DNA from: Cyanobacteria bacterium RUI128 | GTDB lineage: Bacteria > Cyanobacteriota > Vampirovibrionia > Gastranaerophilales > Gastranaerophilaceae | Length of the DNA: 21,220 nt | NCBI GenBank assembly: GCA_024695725.1 | Contig: JAILHQ010000077.1 | Span: 1 to 21,220 of the forward strand | Direction of reading: 5' to 3' | Shown here: positions 1 through 7,127 of the stretch, in pieces | How the letters are laid out: each line of letters begins with the position of its first letter | Position numbering within the stretch: position 1 is the first letter of the stretch | Notes under the pieces: model-generated | Databases searched by the model: none | What the model was told of the DNA's origin: nothing | Seen by the model: the letters and a program-made list of their open reading frames with translations, nothing else | Translations under genes and position numbers: made by a program

Positions 1-1
1 T

Positions 2-664
2 TTTGGTGGCAGTGGATATGAACTCGCTGCAATAAACGAATTGGCAGCAAATGCAGTAGACTCAGGAACATTGACAACATACTTAAATTCTTTATATGAC
101 TACTTATGCGGAAGTGGTTCTAAACCGTCTGCTACAATTCCGGGAACTATCAGCAGCTGCATTATATCACAAGTATCAAAAGGTAATTGTCAGGTTGAAT
201 ACGATACAACTCCTCAATGGACCGGTAACTGGGTATGGGATACTACTGATCCTGACTATATTCACTATTCACAAGAATATGATAATCTGCTTCAATTACA
301 GAATGCTACCGTTACATATAAGATTATTGATGACACGTTAGCCGAAGATCCTGAATATCTCAACAACCTCTTTGCAAACGGTTCATTTGTTCTCATAGAT
401 TACTCTAAAGGTCTCGGGGATGATATGACTCACACAAGTGTTTCTGTTGAAACAAACTTAAGAGAAGTTGAAGACGAAACTAATCTCAGAAAGGCTGAAG
501 CTAAATACGAAGCTGATATGAGAAAAATCGACCACAAAGACAGAAGATATGATATCGAATTAGCTGCATTAGATGCAGAAAGAAACGCTATAAAATCAGA
601 GATGGAAACACTCAAAACTGTTGCTAAAGATAACGTTGAAAGAACATTCAGATTGTTCTCATAG
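2..664 (+). CDS. Unknown protein, 3' part, with C-terminal charged coiled coil
   Basis: The reading frame is already open at base 2, so the start lies left of the window and 220 codons are visible. The first two thirds is Ser/Thr/Tyr/Asn-rich and contains three Cys and a Trp-rich patch (QWTGNWVW). The last 75 residues form a long charged helix with Arg/Lys/Asp/Glu spacing typical of a coiled coil (DRRYDIELAALDAERNAIK), ending in TFRLFS. I do not recognise a family. A structured head followed by a long C-terminal helix is seen in secreted filament or appendage proteins, but that is only an analogy. It ends 2 nt before the stop of the convergent FlhA-domain gene, with no terminator between them. 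The coding frame is certain; the function is unknown. Confidence 0.8.
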   Translation, partial: FGGSGYELAAINELAANAVDSGTLTTYLNSLYDYLCGSGSKPSATIPGTISSCIISQVSKGNCQVEYDTTPQWTGNWVWDTTDPDYIHYSQEYDNLLQLQNATVTYKIIDDTLAEDPEYLNNLFANGSFVLIDYSKGLGDDMTHTSVSVETNLREVEDETNLRKAEAKYEADMRKIDHKDRRYDIELAALDAERNAIKSEMETLKTVAKDNVERTFRLFS

Positions 665-666
665 GT

Positions 667-2127
667 CTAAACCGTTTCAACAACGTCTATATTTGTTTCA
701 CAAGATAATTCTTCATGAGCTATTACGGTTAAATTATTAATGAACTCTGAGAAAATTGCAAATGTCATATGACGAATTTCCATAGGAACGAGAATTATAA
801 CTTCCTTCATTTCGTGTTTTTCCGCAGCTTTTATGATTTTCTTAGCAATTTTTTCTGCAATTTTGCCGTCAACCTTAATAATAGCCTCATCATCCGATTC
901 GGTTAATTTGAACATACTGTCAAGAGTTGTACCAGAAAACTCTATGACTTTAGTTGCTTCGCTTCCAATGAATCTTCTTGAGATATGTTTAGCAAGCGAC
1001 AGTCTGATTCTGTCGAGCAAACCGTCTTTTGATACTTCGTCTGAAAAATCGTTTATTTTTTCAAAAATATAATCAATATCTTTTATCGAAATCTTTTCCC
1101 TTATGAGGTTAATAAGAATGTATTTCAGTTCTGCAAGGGTAATGAAATCAGGAATAATATTATTTATTACAAACGGATTTCTCTTTTCAACAAGTGAAAC
1201 GTATCTGTTTATATCACTGTAATCAAGAAGTTCGGATACATATTTAACTGATATAAACTCAATGGCACGAGCAATATATTCAACTGCACTGTATCCTTCT
1301 GCCCAGAAATCTTCTGCCTGATTGCCATCTATCCACCAGACTTCTTTTCCGGTAATTTCGTCTTTTGCAACGATAGTTCCGGCTGGTTTTCTTGAAAGTT
1401 TTATATCATCTTTAAAGTATGCAATATGTTCAGGAACAGCCACAGACTTATAGACTTCAAGATTATGAACTTTTATACTGAACTCGTACGGTGCGAGTGT
1501 GTCTTCATCCTGAAAAATCATTTTCGGAATCACATATCCGAGTTCGTCAGTCAGTTTCTGTCTTGATTTTACGGTTTCAGACAACAAGTCGTTCTGACTA
1601 TCGGGACTCACAAACTCAAGCAATTCGTCGCTCAGGTTTACCGTAAATTTTTCTTCCCCTATTCTAGAATACATTACTCCCGGTGAAATCTCTTTAACCA
1701 AATCTTGTTTCAAGCTGTCTAATCTTTGCAGTTCGTCAGACATCTGTCTGTTCAGGGTATCTCTTTCAGACCAGTCAACCTTATCAATTTCTGCCTTAAC
1801 ATTTGCAACTCTTTCTTTTTGAGCTCTTATTTTGCCTATAATATCTTTACAAGTTTCGTAAGGAGTCATATTGTTTGATAACATTTTTTCCATCTGAGCC
1901 TTAAAGTTCTTGATGTTAACAACTTTATCAAAAACTTCATTATCGTCAGACATAGGGCGTTCACGCATAAAGATGCAGCTGTATAAATATTCTTCATCAG
2001 TTTCAACTTCGTGCAAAGTGTATAAATCCCACCCTTCAAGGGACATCTCATTCAACAAATCTTCAAGAGCTTGTCTGTCGTCTGTCTGAACTTCTTTGAT
2101 TACATACTCTAAATTTCTGCTAAACAT
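667..2127 (-). CDS. Soluble FlhA/SctV C-terminal-domain protein with DUF4177-like N-terminus
   Basis: 486 residues with no signal peptide and no membrane segment. Residues 1-57 resemble the small DUF4177 fold (LLNEMSLEGWDLYTLHE, then an aromatic strand ending in a basic pair). Residues 75-150 are a charged helical linker. From about 190 to the end the sequence follows the cytosolic domain of the flagellar/type III export gate FlhA/SctV: TDELGYVIPK, YEFSIKVHNLEVYKS, a WWIDGNQAEDFWAEGY block matching the WIxxxxxxxAxxxGY region, KRNPFVINNIIPDFITLAEL, then LINLIREKISIKDIDYIFE. FlhA normally has about 700 residues with eight N-terminal membrane helices, which are absent here. In flagellar export this domain docks chaperone-substrate complexes. 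ATG start with AAGGGAC upstream. It is the last gene of the bamA-skp run. The homology call is firm from motifs; the role without a gate is unknown. Confidence 0.75.
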   Translation of the reverse strand: MFSRNLEYVIKEVQTDDRQALEDLLNEMSLEGWDLYTLHEVETDEEYLYSCIFMRERPMSDDNEVFDKVVNIKNFKAQMEKMLSNNMTPYETCKDIIGKIRAQKERVANVKAEIDKVDWSERDTLNRQMSDELQRLDSLKQDLVKEISPGVMYSRIGEEKFTVNLSDELLEFVSPDSQNDLLSETVKSRQKLTDELGYVIPKMIFQDEDTLAPYEFSIKVHNLEVYKSVAVPEHIAYFKDDIKLSRKPAGTIVAKDEITGKEVWWIDGNQAEDFWAEGYSAVEYIARAIEFISVKYVSELLDYSDINRYVSLVEKRNPFVINNIIPDFITLAELKYILINLIREKISIKDIDYIFEKINDFSDEVSKDGLLDRIRLSLAKHISRRFIGSEATKVIEFSGTTLDSMFKLTESDDEAIIKVDGKIAEKIAKKIIKAAEKHEMKEVIILVPMEIRHMTFAIFSEFINNLTVIAHEELSCETNIDVVETV

Positions 2128-2221
2128 AATGTCCCTTTCTGTGGCTCATAAATAAATTAAATAGTATCTTATAACTTGCAATTTTTCAAGAGGAAACATT
2201 TCATTATTTACATAAAAGGAT

Positions 2222-2249
2222 AAATTATTTACCCTAAATATATCCCCTA
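2222..2249 (-). repeat. GGGGTAAATA-type element, degenerate double copy after skp
   Basis: Read on the minus strand, the skp stop TAG is followed by GGGATATATTTAGGG and then TAAATAATTTA. This is a near copy of the stretch following the bamA stop, with the same TAGGGG opening and the same GTAAATAATTTA ending. An in-frame second stop (TAA) falls inside the element. Confidence 0.55.
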
Positions 2250-2699
2250 TAATTTAGCACCTTTAAGTCTGTCGATAAGAGTTTTGGTAATATCAACACC
2301 ACCGCAGAATACAGCCTTATCACTGATAACAGCATCAAGTTTTTGCTCTACCATAATACCTTTAGCAACTTCTCTTATCTTAGTAAAAATCGCCTGTTCT
2401 GTTTTAGCCTGTTCTCTCAGGTATTCGGTTTGTTTTGCTTTAAGTTCTGCAGTAACCTTATCCTGGAAATTTTGTTTTTGTACCGGTGACTGAATTGCTT
2501 CGTATTCCTTTTCCTTATCAAACATATATTGTTTGATAGCCAAAGCTTTTGAGTCTAACTGTTTTTTTGCATTAAGTGCAAAAGAACAATTTTCAATAAC
2601 TTCTTCGTAATCAACATATCCTATACCACCTGCAAACGAAACACCTGTACACATTATTGTTAATAAAGCCGTTAAAATAGCAACTTTGATTTTTTTCAT
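2247..2699 (-). CDS. skp: Periplasmic chaperone of the Skp/OmpH family
   Basis: 150 residues. Residues 1-23 form a signal peptide (lysines, hydrophobic core TALLTIMCTGVS, cleavage near SFA-GG). The mature protein opens with GIGYVDYEEVIENCSFAL, matching the conserved OmpH start (IGYVDxxxVhxxxP). A long charged helix of about residues 45-115 forms the tentacle-like coiled coil, and the C-terminus (KLDAVISDKAVFCGGVDITK) is the usual strand returning to the trimer core. Skp/OmpH proteins hold unfolded outer-membrane proteins on their way to BamA, and bamA lies directly upstream. The ATG start is supported by AAGGAG at good spacing. The gap to bamA contains repeated GGGGTAAAT motifs and no terminator, so co-transcription is likely. 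The family call is strong. Confidence 0.88.
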   Translation of the reverse strand: MKKIKVAILTALLTIMCTGVSFAGGIGYVDYEEVIENCSFALNAKKQLDSKALAIKQYMFDKEKEYEAIQSPVQKQNFQDKVTAELKAKQTEYLREQAKTEQAIFTKIREVAKGIMVEQKLDAVISDKAVFCGGVDITKTLIDRLKGAKL

Positions 2700-2733
2700 A
2701 ATATTTCTCCTTAAATTTTTGTTTTCCTAAATT

Positions 2734-2757
2734 ATTTACACCTAATATTTACCCCTA
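2734..2757 (-). repeat. GGGGTAAATA element, two units at the bamA stop
   Basis: On the minus strand the bamA stop TAG runs directly into GGGTAAATATTAGGTGTAAA. The exact 9-mer GGGGTAAAT lies at 2747-2755 and a one-mismatch copy (GGTGTAAAT) at 2734-2742, 13 nt apart. The last G of the TAG stop is the first G of the motif, and the TAA of the first copy is a second in-frame stop. Confidence 0.65.
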
Positions 2758-4677
2758 GTACATCATGTCGCCGACACCGAAGGTGAAGTAACCGTGTTTG
2801 CTTCCGTAAGCACCGCTACGTGTAAGAGGAATACCGTAATCAACAGACAGAGGACCTACACCCGGAATATAGAGTTTCAAACCGATACCTGCCGTAATTG
2901 CTTCCATTGGTCTATCATAAATATAGTCAGATGTATATCCCTTGAACACCTTACCTGCGTCAACAAAGAAGGTTAAACGGAGGTTTTGGAAGAAATTAAC
3001 TTTTAATCTGTCTAAGAATAATACAGGAGTTGCAAGTTCGATTGAACCCATTGCAAAAGCGTCACCTGTACCAACACCGTTAATCTTATAACCTCTCACT
3101 GTATAAGGGCCACCTAAACGGTAAGCCATAACTTCAGGCATATGATCTCCGAAAATCTTTCCGCCTGCTTTTGCGGTAAGTGATAATGATGACTTAGACG
3201 CAACAGGGAAGAATCTCTTCAGCATACCTGTAAGTTTACCGTTAGTTCTGTTAAATTCATCCAGACAAAATGCCTGATCATATCTGATTGATGCCAATAC
3301 ACCGTTTCTCGGGTTAAGAGAAGAATCTCTTGTATCGTATCTTAAGCCCGGGCTGAGTGTTAAGAACAAACCGCCTTCTAATTGTTTAGCACGTTCGGAA
3401 ATAGGAACCCCTTTTCCTCTAAACATATTTTTAATTCTTTTTTCATCCCCTTCTTTCAGGTGAATATTTTCAGCCCCGAGAGATAATGATGAAACGAGGT
3501 TAGGATTTGTCTTCATTTGGTGAGACAAAGTAGCCTCAAAACCAATTCTGTTTTCAACTGCCAACGGTACGTTATAACTACCAAAATCTCTGAAGAAGAT
3601 CTTACTCATCAGAGAAGTATCAGCATTAAACAAATACGGCTGGAAGAAACTCAGCTCAGCCTGAAAGTTCATGTGGTTCTTAACGGTTGTATCGCTCATG
3701 ATAACACCGGAACCAACCAAACCGCTTAGTGAAACTCTCTGATTCAGACCTCTGAAGTTATTATCACTGATACCCAATGAACCGAAGACACCGGTACTTG
3801 AATCAAGACCACCACCCAGTGAAATAGATGCAGTTCTTTGTTCTGTAATTATTATTGTAATATCATACTTGTCAGGATCGTCAGGACAAGCATCAATACT
3901 TCTGTTAACATCCTTGAAGGCCTGCGTAGAATATAATCTTACCAGGTCTTGTTTGATTTGGTTTTCATTATAAACCATACCCGGTTCTGTCAAAATATTT
4001 CTTGTAATAACATATTCTTTAGTTTTATTATTTCCGGAAATAAGAATCTTGTTGATAGTACCTTCTTTTAAACTGATATTGATAGTTCCGTCAGGGTCGT
4101 CGTATATAGCATCAACCCTTGCCAGAATGTATCCTCTTGATGCATAACATTCATTAATCTTTTCAATAGCCTTGTTTACATCGTCAATATTCTGAGGTTT
4201 GCCTATAAGCGGAGCAACCAACGGCATCAATTCTTCCGTTGATATAACCGTATTTCCGTCAATCATAACATCTCTTACCGGAATATTTTCTTCCAGTAAA
4301 ATCTTCAGGGTAATTGTTCCGTCAGCATTTTCAACCGGAATAGCTTTCATCTTTTCCGTAAAGAAACCCATCTGGTAAATGTTTTTCAAATCTCTCTGAA
4401 TCATGTCTGCATCAAAAGGATCCCCTTTTTTCATCTGCATCTTAGACAACACAGCTGCCGGCTTGATAACATTGGTACCAAGGATTTCTATATCCCGAAT
4501 AGTCTGGGCATTTTTAATAGAAGTGTCAAAATATTCTTCACTGCCTGAATTATCGGACGGAAGCCCAAAATCAGATTGCTGACCATTTATAAATGTCTCA
4601 GCATCAGCTCCTCCGGCCAGTGTGAAAAACGCGCACAAAAATATTAAACTTTTTCTCAATATATCAACTGAGTTCAA
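2755..4677 (-). CDS. bamA: Outer-membrane protein assembly factor BamA (Omp85) with three POTRA domains
   Basis: 640 residues. Signal peptide about 1-26 (SLIFLCAFFTLAGGADA). After a short Ser/Asp-rich spacer come three POTRA repeats at about 60-132, 133-210 and 211-285; each has the alpha-beta pattern with a G(N/T) turn (IEILGTNVI, VMIDGNTVI, ILISGNNKT). The rest is a 16-strand-type barrel with repeated aromatic and Gly-rich strands, the loop-6 motif VRGY near residue 530, and a terminal aromatic residue (GDMMY). E. coli BamA has five POTRAs; cyanobacterial Omp85 proteins typically have three. BamA inserts beta-barrel proteins in the outer membrane and is essential. The start is TTG, chosen because GGGGAAGAGAG lies 7 nt upstream and the signal peptide then has a basic n-region. 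A TATAAT occurs about 25 nt before the start. skp follows. Confidence 0.92.
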   Translation of the reverse strand: MNSVDILRKSLIFLCAFFTLAGGADAETFINGQQSDFGLPSDNSGSEEYFDTSIKNAQTIRDIEILGTNVIKPAAVLSKMQMKKGDPFDADMIQRDLKNIYQMGFFTEKMKAIPVENADGTITLKILLEENIPVRDVMIDGNTVISTEELMPLVAPLIGKPQNIDDVNKAIEKINECYASRGYILARVDAIYDDPDGTINISLKEGTINKILISGNNKTKEYVITRNILTEPGMVYNENQIKQDLVRLYSTQAFKDVNRSIDACPDDPDKYDITIIITEQRTASISLGGGLDSSTGVFGSLGISDNNFRGLNQRVSLSGLVGSGVIMSDTTVKNHMNFQAELSFFQPYLFNADTSLMSKIFFRDFGSYNVPLAVENRIGFEATLSHQMKTNPNLVSSLSLGAENIHLKEGDEKRIKNMFRGKGVPISERAKQLEGGLFLTLSPGLRYDTRDSSLNPRNGVLASIRYDQAFCLDEFNRTNGKLTGMLKRFFPVASKSSLSLTAKAGGKIFGDHMPEVMAYRLGGPYTVRGYKINGVGTGDAFAMGSIELATPVLFLDRLKVNFFQNLRLTFFVDAGKVFKGYTSDYIYDRPMEAITAGIGLKLYIPGVGPLSVDYGIPLTRSGAYGSKHGYFTFGVGDMMY

Positions 4678-4722
4678 TGACTCTCTTCCCCAAAACTATT
4701 ATATTTATAATTTTAACACAAG

Positions 4723-4758
4723 AAACATGCGTGGGCAAAAGTTAAAGAGTGCATGTTT
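4723..4758 (-). other. Imperfect hairpin between recF and bamA
   Basis: AAACATGC (4723-4730) pairs with GCATGTTT (4751-4758) around a 20-nt loop, downstream of the recF stop. The T-run is on the plus-strand side and only a short mixed T stretch follows on the minus strand, so this is a weak terminator candidate at best. Confidence 0.25.
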
Positions 4759-4791
4759 TTTAGGTTTATGAAGCATCCTGAAAGCTAGTAT

Positions 4792-5874
4792 TTACGGCAT
4801 TATTTCCCCGTTAGATATATTGTATATCTTTACATTTCTTAAGAATGACTCATCAAACAACAAAGTATCCACCGAAGTTATTACTGTTTGGGTATCTGCA
4901 GATATTGATTTTAAGAGATAATTTTGCCTTAAATCGTCAAGTTCCGCAAGAACATCATCTAAAAGTAACACCGGACTGTACCCTTGTTTCTCTGTTATAA
5001 GCTCTATTTCAGAAAGTTTTAATGCAAGAACAATTGTTCTGTGCTGTCCCTGCGATGCAAACTTTGTTGAATCCTGTTTATCAAGATAAAAATATATGTC
5101 ATCACGATGCGGACCGACACATGCCTGACGGCGCGCAAGCTCTTCCGCCCGCCGTTCATTTAATTCACTGCGAAGCGCCTGAGCGATTTCATCATTTTCA
5201 AAATAAGGGAAACTGTACTCAAAGGAAAACTCTTCATTTGATGATATCCCTTTGTATTTTTCAACGGCATGTTTTCTAAGCTCGGATAAAAACTTTTGTC
5301 TTGTAAAGATAATATTTGCTCCGGATATAACAAGCTGTTCGTTAAAAACGTCAAGCAAATCATGGTTTACTTCCGGCTCTTTTAACAAGTTGTTTTTTTG
5401 AATACGAATTTTATTATATTTTGATAATCTTTCATCATGCGCCGGATAAATCTGCGCGATAGCATTATCAAGCCAGTCACGTCTGTCCTGCGGGGTGCCT
5501 CTGAGCAGAAGCAAATCTCTTGTTGAAAACAAGACCGTGCTCATTGCAGACTTGTAATTCTTCGGGGTGGTTTTTAAGCCGTTCAGTTTTACGCTTTTTG
5601 TTTTGTTAAGCTCATAATCGACTTCAAGTTCAATCTCTGCATCAGACTTATTTAAAATCCCATGTATATTAAAACCGTTTTCTCCAAATCTGACAAAATC
5701 TTTTATATTGGAAGTCCTTGGCGATTTGAGTGCAGACAAGAAATAAATACTCTCAAGAATATTTGTTTTACCCTGAGCATTTTTCCCGATAATAATTATC
5801 TTGTCGTGGTCTAAATCTAACGAGATTTTAGGACAATTTCTGTAATTTGTAAGGTCTAAACTTTTTAATCTCAT
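4792..5874 (-). CDS. recF: DNA replication and repair protein RecF
   Basis: 360 residues from the ATG at 5874, the usual RecF length. The protein opens with MRLKSLDLTNYRN, the standard RecF start. Walker A is GKNAQGKT at about residues 30-37, the ABC signature region is SQGQHRTIVLALKLSEIEL, and Walker B is LLLDDVLAELD. RecF is an SMC-like ATPase that helps load RecA at single-strand gaps with RecO and RecR. An upstream in-frame GTG at 5889 would add five residues, but TATAAT lies between it and the ATG, exactly 6 nt before the ATG, with no Shine-Dalgarno. I therefore chose the ATG and infer a leaderless message. The gene follows the rpsR terminator, so it is probably its own unit next to the rpsF-ssb-rpsR operon. 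Identification is strong. Confidence 0.93.
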   Translation of the reverse strand: MRLKSLDLTNYRNCPKISLDLDHDKIIIIGKNAQGKTNILESIYFLSALKSPRTSNIKDFVRFGENGFNIHGILNKSDAEIELEVDYELNKTKSVKLNGLKTTPKNYKSAMSTVLFSTRDLLLLRGTPQDRRDWLDNAIAQIYPAHDERLSKYNKIRIQKNNLLKEPEVNHDLLDVFNEQLVISGANIIFTRQKFLSELRKHAVEKYKGISSNEEFSFEYSFPYFENDEIAQALRSELNERRAEELARRQACVGPHRDDIYFYLDKQDSTKFASQGQHRTIVLALKLSEIELITEKQGYSPVLLLDDVLAELDDLRQNYLLKSISADTQTVITSVDTLLFDESFLRNVKIYNISNGEIMP

Positions 5875-5880
5875 ATATCG

Positions 5881-5886
5881 ATTATA
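5881..5886 (-). promoter_or_regulatory. recF -10 box (TATAAT) with 6-nt gap to ATG
   Basis: The minus strand reads TATAAT-CGATAT-ATG, placing the expected transcription start at or next to the A of ATG. No good -35 hexamer is seen. It lies just after the rpsR terminator, where a new promoter would be needed. Confidence 0.5.
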
Positions 5887-5890
5887 CACT

Positions 5891-5928
5891 AAAACTAAAA
5901 GAGGGCAGATTAAAATCTGTCCCCTTTT
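5891..5928 (-). terminator. Rho-independent terminator after rpsR
   Basis: A 15-bp stem (5897-5911 with 5914-5928) has one mismatch and one G-T pair. On the minus strand it ends in CTCTTTTAGTTTTAG. It lies 20 nt beyond the rpsR stop and closes the rpsF-ssb-rpsR operon. Confidence 0.75.
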
Positions 5929-5948
5929 ATCAAAAACAATTTATCAGC

Positions 5949-6179
5949 CTAGTCGAATGTATATCCGATAATTGCTGCTTCTCTTGCTCTTTTGATTGCC
6001 TTAGCAATCATTCTCTGGTGTTCCGCACAGTTTCCAGTTACACGTCTAGGAATGATTTTACCAGCTTCTGTTAAATATCTTTTTAACTTAGATGCATCCT
6101 TGTAATCAATCTCAGTAACGTGGTCAGCACAGAAACTGCAGGTTTTACGTTTTTTTCTGTCTTGATCTTGTTTTGCCAT
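5949..6179 (-). CDS. rpsR: 30S ribosomal protein bS18
   Basis: 76 residues, normal for bS18. The core KDASKLKRYLTEAGKIIPRR and TGNCAEHQRMIAKAIKRAR is the family signature for binding 16S rRNA in the platform with bS6. The N-terminal CSFC pair together with NCAEH suggests the zinc-binding (C+) version of S18. It is third in the conserved rpsF-ssb-rpsR order, 55 nt after ssb, and is followed by a terminator. The start ATG has AGAAAGG upstream at rather long spacing. A TTATAAC stretch precedes the ATG, but since the gene is inside an operon I do not read it as a promoter. Identification is certain. Confidence 0.97.
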   Translation of the reverse strand: MAKQDQDRKKRKTCSFCADHVTEIDYKDASKLKRYLTEAGKIIPRRVTGNCAEHQRMIAKAIKRAREAAIIGYTFD

Positions 6180-6234
6180 TGTTATAATTTGCCTTTCTAG
6201 CCTTGTTATACTACTTTTAACTTTTTATTTATCC

Positions 6235-6657
6235 TTAGAACGGAATTTCATCTTCGCCTATAAGGACTTCTTCCTCTTCAGCGAAATTAGGAGCTTCAAA
6301 TTCTCCGAACTTAACTTCTTCAGCCGGAGCCTGAGAAGGAGCAGGTGCTGACAGATTTCCCGAGGCTGACAACAACTCTATATCACTGGCGTCAATTTCA
6401 AAGTATTTTCTTTCTGACCCGTCTGCAGACTTGGTTGACGACACCTGTAATCTTCCGTCTACAAGTAATCTGTCCCCCATTTTTACACCATCAAGAAGGC
6501 CAGCAAGAGATTTTCTTTTTGAAACTACTCTTACCAATAATTCTTCATTGTCATCTACTTTGAGAGTAAGCCCGAAAACAGCAACGTCGTTTTGAGTAAA
6601 ACGCTTTTCCGGTGCTCTGTATACAGTTCCTGTTACTGTTGCTTTAGCTAAAGTCAT
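6235..6657 (-). CDS. ssb: Single-stranded DNA-binding protein
   Basis: 140 residues. An OB-fold domain occupies about 1-100 (ATVTGTVYRAPEKRFTQN, then LVRVVSKRKSLAGLL, GDRLLVDGRLQVSS). A Pro/Ala/Glu-rich linker follows, ending in the acidic tip GEDEIPF, the docking tail for repair and replication partners. SSB coats single-stranded DNA as tetramers. The whole protein has no tryptophan; the position usually occupied by Trp in the WFRV block is Leu here (LLVRVV). ATG starts one nucleotide after the rpsF stop, and AGGAG sits inside the end of rpsF, so translation is probably coupled. It lies between rpsF and rpsR as in many bacteria. Identification is strong. Confidence 0.94.
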   Translation of the reverse strand: MTLAKATVTGTVYRAPEKRFTQNDVAVFGLTLKVDDNEELLVRVVSKRKSLAGLLDGVKMGDRLLVDGRLQVSSTKSADGSERKYFEIDASDIELLSASGNLSAPAPSQAPAEEVKFGEFEAPNFAEEEEVLIGEDEIPF

Positions 6658-6658
6658 C

Positions 6659-6958
6659 TTATACTCCTGCTTTTGTAGATTGTTCTAAGAACATTGTTCT
6701 TAAAATACTGTCGTTCAAACGTAACTGACGTTTAAATTCAGCAACCTTTTCTTCAGGTAATGATAATACCATTGAAGTAAAGAAACCATCTCTGAAGTTT
6801 TGGATTTCATAAGCTAATTTTTTGCGACCTATTTTATCGATAGAATCTGCACTACCGCCTAAAGCTTCTGCATCTGAAGAAACCTTTGCAATAAGTTTAT
6901 CTACTTCTTCTGCATCTGCATTTGGCTTGAAAATTACTAATAATTCATATTTTTTCAT
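6659..6958 (-). CDS. rpsF: 30S ribosomal protein bS6
   Basis: 99 residues from MKKYELLVIF, the normal bS6 start and length. Conserved blocks are KIGRKKLAYEIQNFRDGFF and the LRLNDSILRTM end. bS6 binds bS18 on the ribosomal platform. The open frame extends 35 codons upstream, but the ATG at 6958 has AAAGGAGAAATATA directly before it, which decides the start. First gene of rpsF-ssb-rpsR. A TATAAT at 7042-7047 (minus strand) lies about 85 nt upstream and would give a leader of about 80 nt, long enough for S6:S18 autoregulation as known in other bacteria; I could not identify the leader structure itself. Confidence 0.96.
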   Translation of the reverse strand: MKKYELLVIFKPNADAEEVDKLIAKVSSDAEALGGSADSIDKIGRKKLAYEIQNFRDGFFTSMVLSLPEEKVAEFKRQLRLNDSILRTMFLEQSTKAGV

Positions 6959-7094
6959 TATATATTTCTCCTTTTTTAGAAATAGTACCATAAACATACT
7001 AATTTCAACAGTCATAGTGAAGAAACTTAACAAAGGTATATTATAATTTCCCCCACCTGACACTCTATTTTTTACTCTCTGGCAAGAAGGTTAA

Positions 7095-7127
7095 ATTTAC
7101 CCCTGTATTTACCCCTGCATTTACCCC
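7095..7127 (-). repeat. Three tandem 12-bp GGGGTAAATACA units at the end of the HAD gene
   Basis: Exact GGGGTAAAT copies lie at 7095-7103, 7107-7115 and 7119-7127, spaced exactly 12 nt, with linkers CA plus one variable base. The stop TAA of the HAD gene (7121-7123) is inside the first unit read. Because 12 is a multiple of three, each following unit supplies another in-frame TAA. Confidence 0.85.

Noticed and set aside
833..1072. 79-codon plus-strand frame inside the FlhA-domain gene
   Set aside because: Shadow of the minus-strand coding frame; no start signal.
6959..7063. 35-codon N-terminal extension of rpsF
   Set aside because: The normal bS6 start MKKYELL has a strong AAGGAG directly upstream, and the extension is not ribosomal-protein-like.
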